DNA from: Burkholderiales bacterium
Lineage (GTDB): Bacteria; Pseudomonadota; Gammaproteobacteria; Burkholderiales; Burkholderiaceae_C
NCBI GenBank assembly: GCA_947372225.1
Contig: CANBSV010000128.1
Span: 1-6,030 of the forward strand
Length of the DNA stretch: 6,030 nucleotides
Reading direction: 5' to 3'
This document shows positions 4,874-6,030 of the stretch, in pieces. Each line of letters opens with the position of its first letter. Positions within the stretch are counted from its first letter, which is position 1. The notes under the pieces are model-generated. The model saw nothing but the letters and a program-made list of their open reading frames with translations. It was not told the origin of the DNA and made no database searches. The position numbers and the translations under genes are program-made.

Positions 4874-4937
4874 CCAGGAGGCCCGATCGTCACCCCGGGA
4901 ATACCGAAGTGCCTGCGGGACCGATCGGCCCTCCTGG
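4874..4937. terminator. probable bidirectional terminator between convergent genes
   Basis: A 16-bp inverted repeat with one mismatch: CCAGGAGGCCCGATCG (4874-4889) against CGATCGGCCCTCCTGG (4922-4937), around a 32-nt loop. It fills most of the 85-nt gap between the + strand gene ending at 4859 and the - strand gene ending at 4945. Neither side has a good T-run, so if it terminates transcription it is of the strong-hairpin or factor-assisted type. The left arm can also form a small local hairpin, GGGCC-CAGGA-GGCCC (4870-4884). Confidence 0.6.
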
Positions 4938-4944
4938 CGCGCTT

Positions 4945-5151
4945 CTAGTGCAGCGTGCTGCCGTCGGTCGGCATTGTCACGAGGCCCAACCGCAGCATCG
5001 CCAAGTACGTCTCCAGCTCCTCGTCCGCTTCGTCCTGCGCGTCTTCAATCCTCAACGTCGGATCGAGCCCTGCTAACAGCGTCGGCGATTCCTTCTTCGC
5101 TGACTCCTTCGTTTCTGGCGAGGGCGATTGAGTTTTTGGGGGTTTTCTCAT
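4945..5151 (-). CDS. 68-aa Lys/Pro-rich to acidic protein, last gene of the - strand operon
   Basis: ATG at 5151 overlaps the previous stop as ATGA. The product begins MRKPPKTQSPSPETKESAKK, a probably disordered basic start, and then has an acidic helical part (IEDAQDEADEELETYLAMLR) and a short tail ending TDGSTLH. Third positions are G/C-rich again from here. It shares its frame with the run-on end of the large phage gene, so it could be made alone or as the tail of a fusion. The ATGA coupling and the change in composition at the ATG favour an independent gene. The stop lies 8 nt from the probable terminator repeat. Confidence 0.6.
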   Translation of the reverse strand: MRKPPKTQSPSPETKESAKKESPTLLAGLDPTLRIEDAQDEADEELETYLAMLRLGLVTMPTDGSTLH

Positions 5152-6030
5152 GATGCGAACCACCGCGCTACCGCATCCGCCATGACCTGTTGCTCGGCCA
5201 TCTCTGGGTCGGTCTGCACCGGGTCGCTCATCGGTTGAGCCCTCGCGGGCTTCGTCAGCGCAAGGATCCTGCCGACGTGGCTGATCCAATAGTCCGTCGC
5301 CTCCAGGAACTCCTCCTCGCTGCTGAAATTCTCCAGCTTGGGCTTGCTGTCGATCAGCCTTTGGCGCGTTTCTTCCGACATCGCTTACTCCTGCGGCTTT
5401 GGCTGCGGCTCGCTGGGCGGCGAGTCTGTCGAGTCGTCGGGCTGCGGCGAGTTCAAGTTTGACTTGAGTATTGCCAGCAAACGGGCCTGCTTCGCCGCCA
5501 GCTCCTGCGACTTGGTCAGGTTGCGCAGCATTACGTCGCTCAGAGATTGAATTGAGTTCTCGTTCATAGCCGGCGTCCTTGAGGATTGAAGCGTACTCTG
5601 GCGCGTGGAACAACGTGCCGAAGTCGGGGGTCGAGTTTATCAGCTCGTTGGACAACCCGCGCTCGCGAACGATGTCGACCGCCGAGCGGGTTTCGCCTGC
5701 GGAGTTCGCCAGCTCGTAGAGCGTCTTGGCCCACGACCAGATGGTTTCTTGGACCTCCGCCGGGGTCCACTCCTCGCCGGTTTGCTTGGTGAGCTTCGCC
5801 GCGGCTTCGCGTACGCGGGCGTTCATGGCGAGGTAGCCGCTGCCCTTGCCTGGATCGGTGCCGGCTTTGTTGATGCCAACGCCGCCGAAGATGGCTTGGT
5901 CGACCAGCGCGTAGTTCGCCATCCAGGCGTCGTTGGTTACCTCGACGACGTTGCCCAACAGGTTCAGCATGAAACTGTTGACCTTCGGCCCGCTGATGAC
6001 CGTTTGCTGAATGTCTGGGTGTGTCAGCGC
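4945..6030 (-). CDS. large phage protein, 3' part (DUF7178-like), with run-on C-terminus
   Basis: The frame enters from the right edge (first visible residues ALTHPDIQQTVISGPKVNSF), so the start lies outside; the ATG at 5970 is internal. The segment SFMLNLLGNVVEVTNDAWMA, then the bulky GYLAMNARVREAAAKL and EEWTPAEVQETIWSWAKTLY, resemble the conserved part of DUF7178-like regions at the ends of large phage proteins; this is from memory. The order is pattern 'GPK...F..NL.G....VT.D.W', then 'TPAEVQ...W'. G/C-rich third positions persist to about 5568. Beyond that the frame stays open to TAG at 4945-4947, but it becomes Arg/Gly/Gln-rich with weak codon bias, because two other small genes use a different frame there. 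Its last 68 codons coincide with the fourth gene. The protein probably ended near 5560 in its ancestor. The visible open frame is 361 codons. Confidence 0.65.
   Translation of the reverse strand, partial: ALTHPDIQQTVISGPKVNSFMLNLLGNVVEVTNDAWMANYALVDQAIFGGVGINKAGTDPGKGSGYLAMNARVREAAAKLTKQTGEEWTPAEVQETIWSWAKTLYELANSAGETRSAVDIVRERGLSNELINSTPDFGTLFHAPEYASILKDAGYERELNSISERRNAAQPDQVAGAGGEAGPFAGNTQVKLELAAARRLDRLAAQRAAAKAAGVSDVGRNAPKADRQQAQAGEFQQRGGVPGGDGLLDQPRRQDPCADEAREGSTDERPGADRPRDGRATGHGGCGSAVVRIMRKPPKTQSPSPETKESAKKESPTLLAGLDPTLRIEDAQDEADEELETYLAMLRLGLVTMPTDGSTLH
5148..5381 (-). CDS. 77-aa acidic protein of unknown function
   Basis: ATG at 5381 has AGGAG upstream on the - strand with a 6 nt gap, a strong site. 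The protein begins MSEETRQRLIDSKPKLENFS and has an acidic helix (SEEEFLEATDYWISHVGRIL). A basic Pro-containing turn (TKPARAQP) and a C-terminal helix ending VARWFAS follow. It is soluble and acidic overall, without cysteine. Third positions are strongly G/C. The stop TGA overlaps the next start as ATGA (5148-5151). It lies out of frame inside the run-on part of the larger phage gene and is much the better coding frame there. Confidence 0.7.
   Translation of the reverse strand: MSEETRQRLIDSKPKLENFSSEEEFLEATDYWISHVGRILALTKPARAQPMSDPVQTDPEMAEQQVMADAVARWFAS
5385..5567 (-). CDS. 60-aa helical protein nested in the run-on frame
   Basis: ATG at 5567 is preceded by AAGGA, 8 nt upstream on the - strand. 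The protein starts MNENSIQSLSDVMLRNLTKS and continues as a helix rich in Leu, Ala, Lys and Gln to about residue 38. It ends with a disordered acidic Pro/Ser tail (SPQPDDSTDSPPSEPQPKPQ). Third codon positions are strongly G/C, in contrast to the overlapping frame of the larger gene, so this is the frame under selection between 5567 and 5385. It ends in TAA 3 nt before the next gene, whose AGGAG lies over its last codons. It may be a small virion or assembly protein; no family recognised. Confidence 0.65.
   Translation of the reverse strand: MNENSIQSLSDVMLRNLTKSQELAAKQARLLAILKSNLNSPQPDDSTDSPPSEPQPKPQE

Noticed and set aside
5190..5462. + strand open frame opposite the small - strand genes
   Set aside because: Antisense shadow; Arg/Leu-rich and opposite two genes with strong ribosome binding sites.

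Overview
The window reads as part of a tailed-phage or prophage genome from a high-GC proteobacterium. By eye, GC is high and G/C dominates third codon positions in most genes. The host group is an inference: the fragment at the left edge resembles the Bbp16 capsid cement family known from Bordetella phage BPP-1, and the attC-like motifs further right resemble integron cassette sites common in Xanthomonadales and other gamma/betaproteobacteria. No terminase large subunit, portal, integrase, tRNA or CRISPR array is visible.

Left part (1-3183, + strand): a tightly packed operon. It holds the end of a capsid cement-like protein, a coiled-coil protein, a Pro/Ala-rich protein with a scaffold-like C-terminus, a 27-residue single-span membrane peptide, a 74-aa protein, a basic terminase-small-subunit/DUF5681-like protein, and three unassigned proteins, one of only 58 aa. 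Neighbouring genes touch or overlap at almost every junction (ATGA, TTGA, or a 1-2 nt gap), which suggests translational coupling.

Middle (about 3184-4500, + strand): an island of visibly lower GC with two genes unlike their neighbours. One is a secreted protein with four cysteines, the other a membrane-anchored coiled-coil protein. Motifs of integron attC sites surround them: GCCTAAC at 3255 and 4448, and GTTAGGC at 3937, directly before the second gene. I interpret this as a two-cassette insertion, or the remains of one, in the phage genome. The sites are incomplete, and the left and right arms around the first gene are complementary to each other. The phage operon stops here: the next expected start, an ATGA overlap at 3180, ends after six codons.

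Right part (4500-6030): a short regulatory-looking stretch with an operator-like dyad and a hairpin covering a ribosome binding site leads into a 71-aa + strand gene. A strong inverted repeat follows and probably terminates transcription from both sides. On the - strand, read from the right edge, come the end of a large phage protein (DUF7178-like) and then three small coupled genes. The large protein's frame has no stop where the small genes begin. It stays open through two of them and joins the third in frame, which suggests loss of a stop codon.

Functional calls rest on remembered family resemblance and visible sequence features only; no database search was possible.
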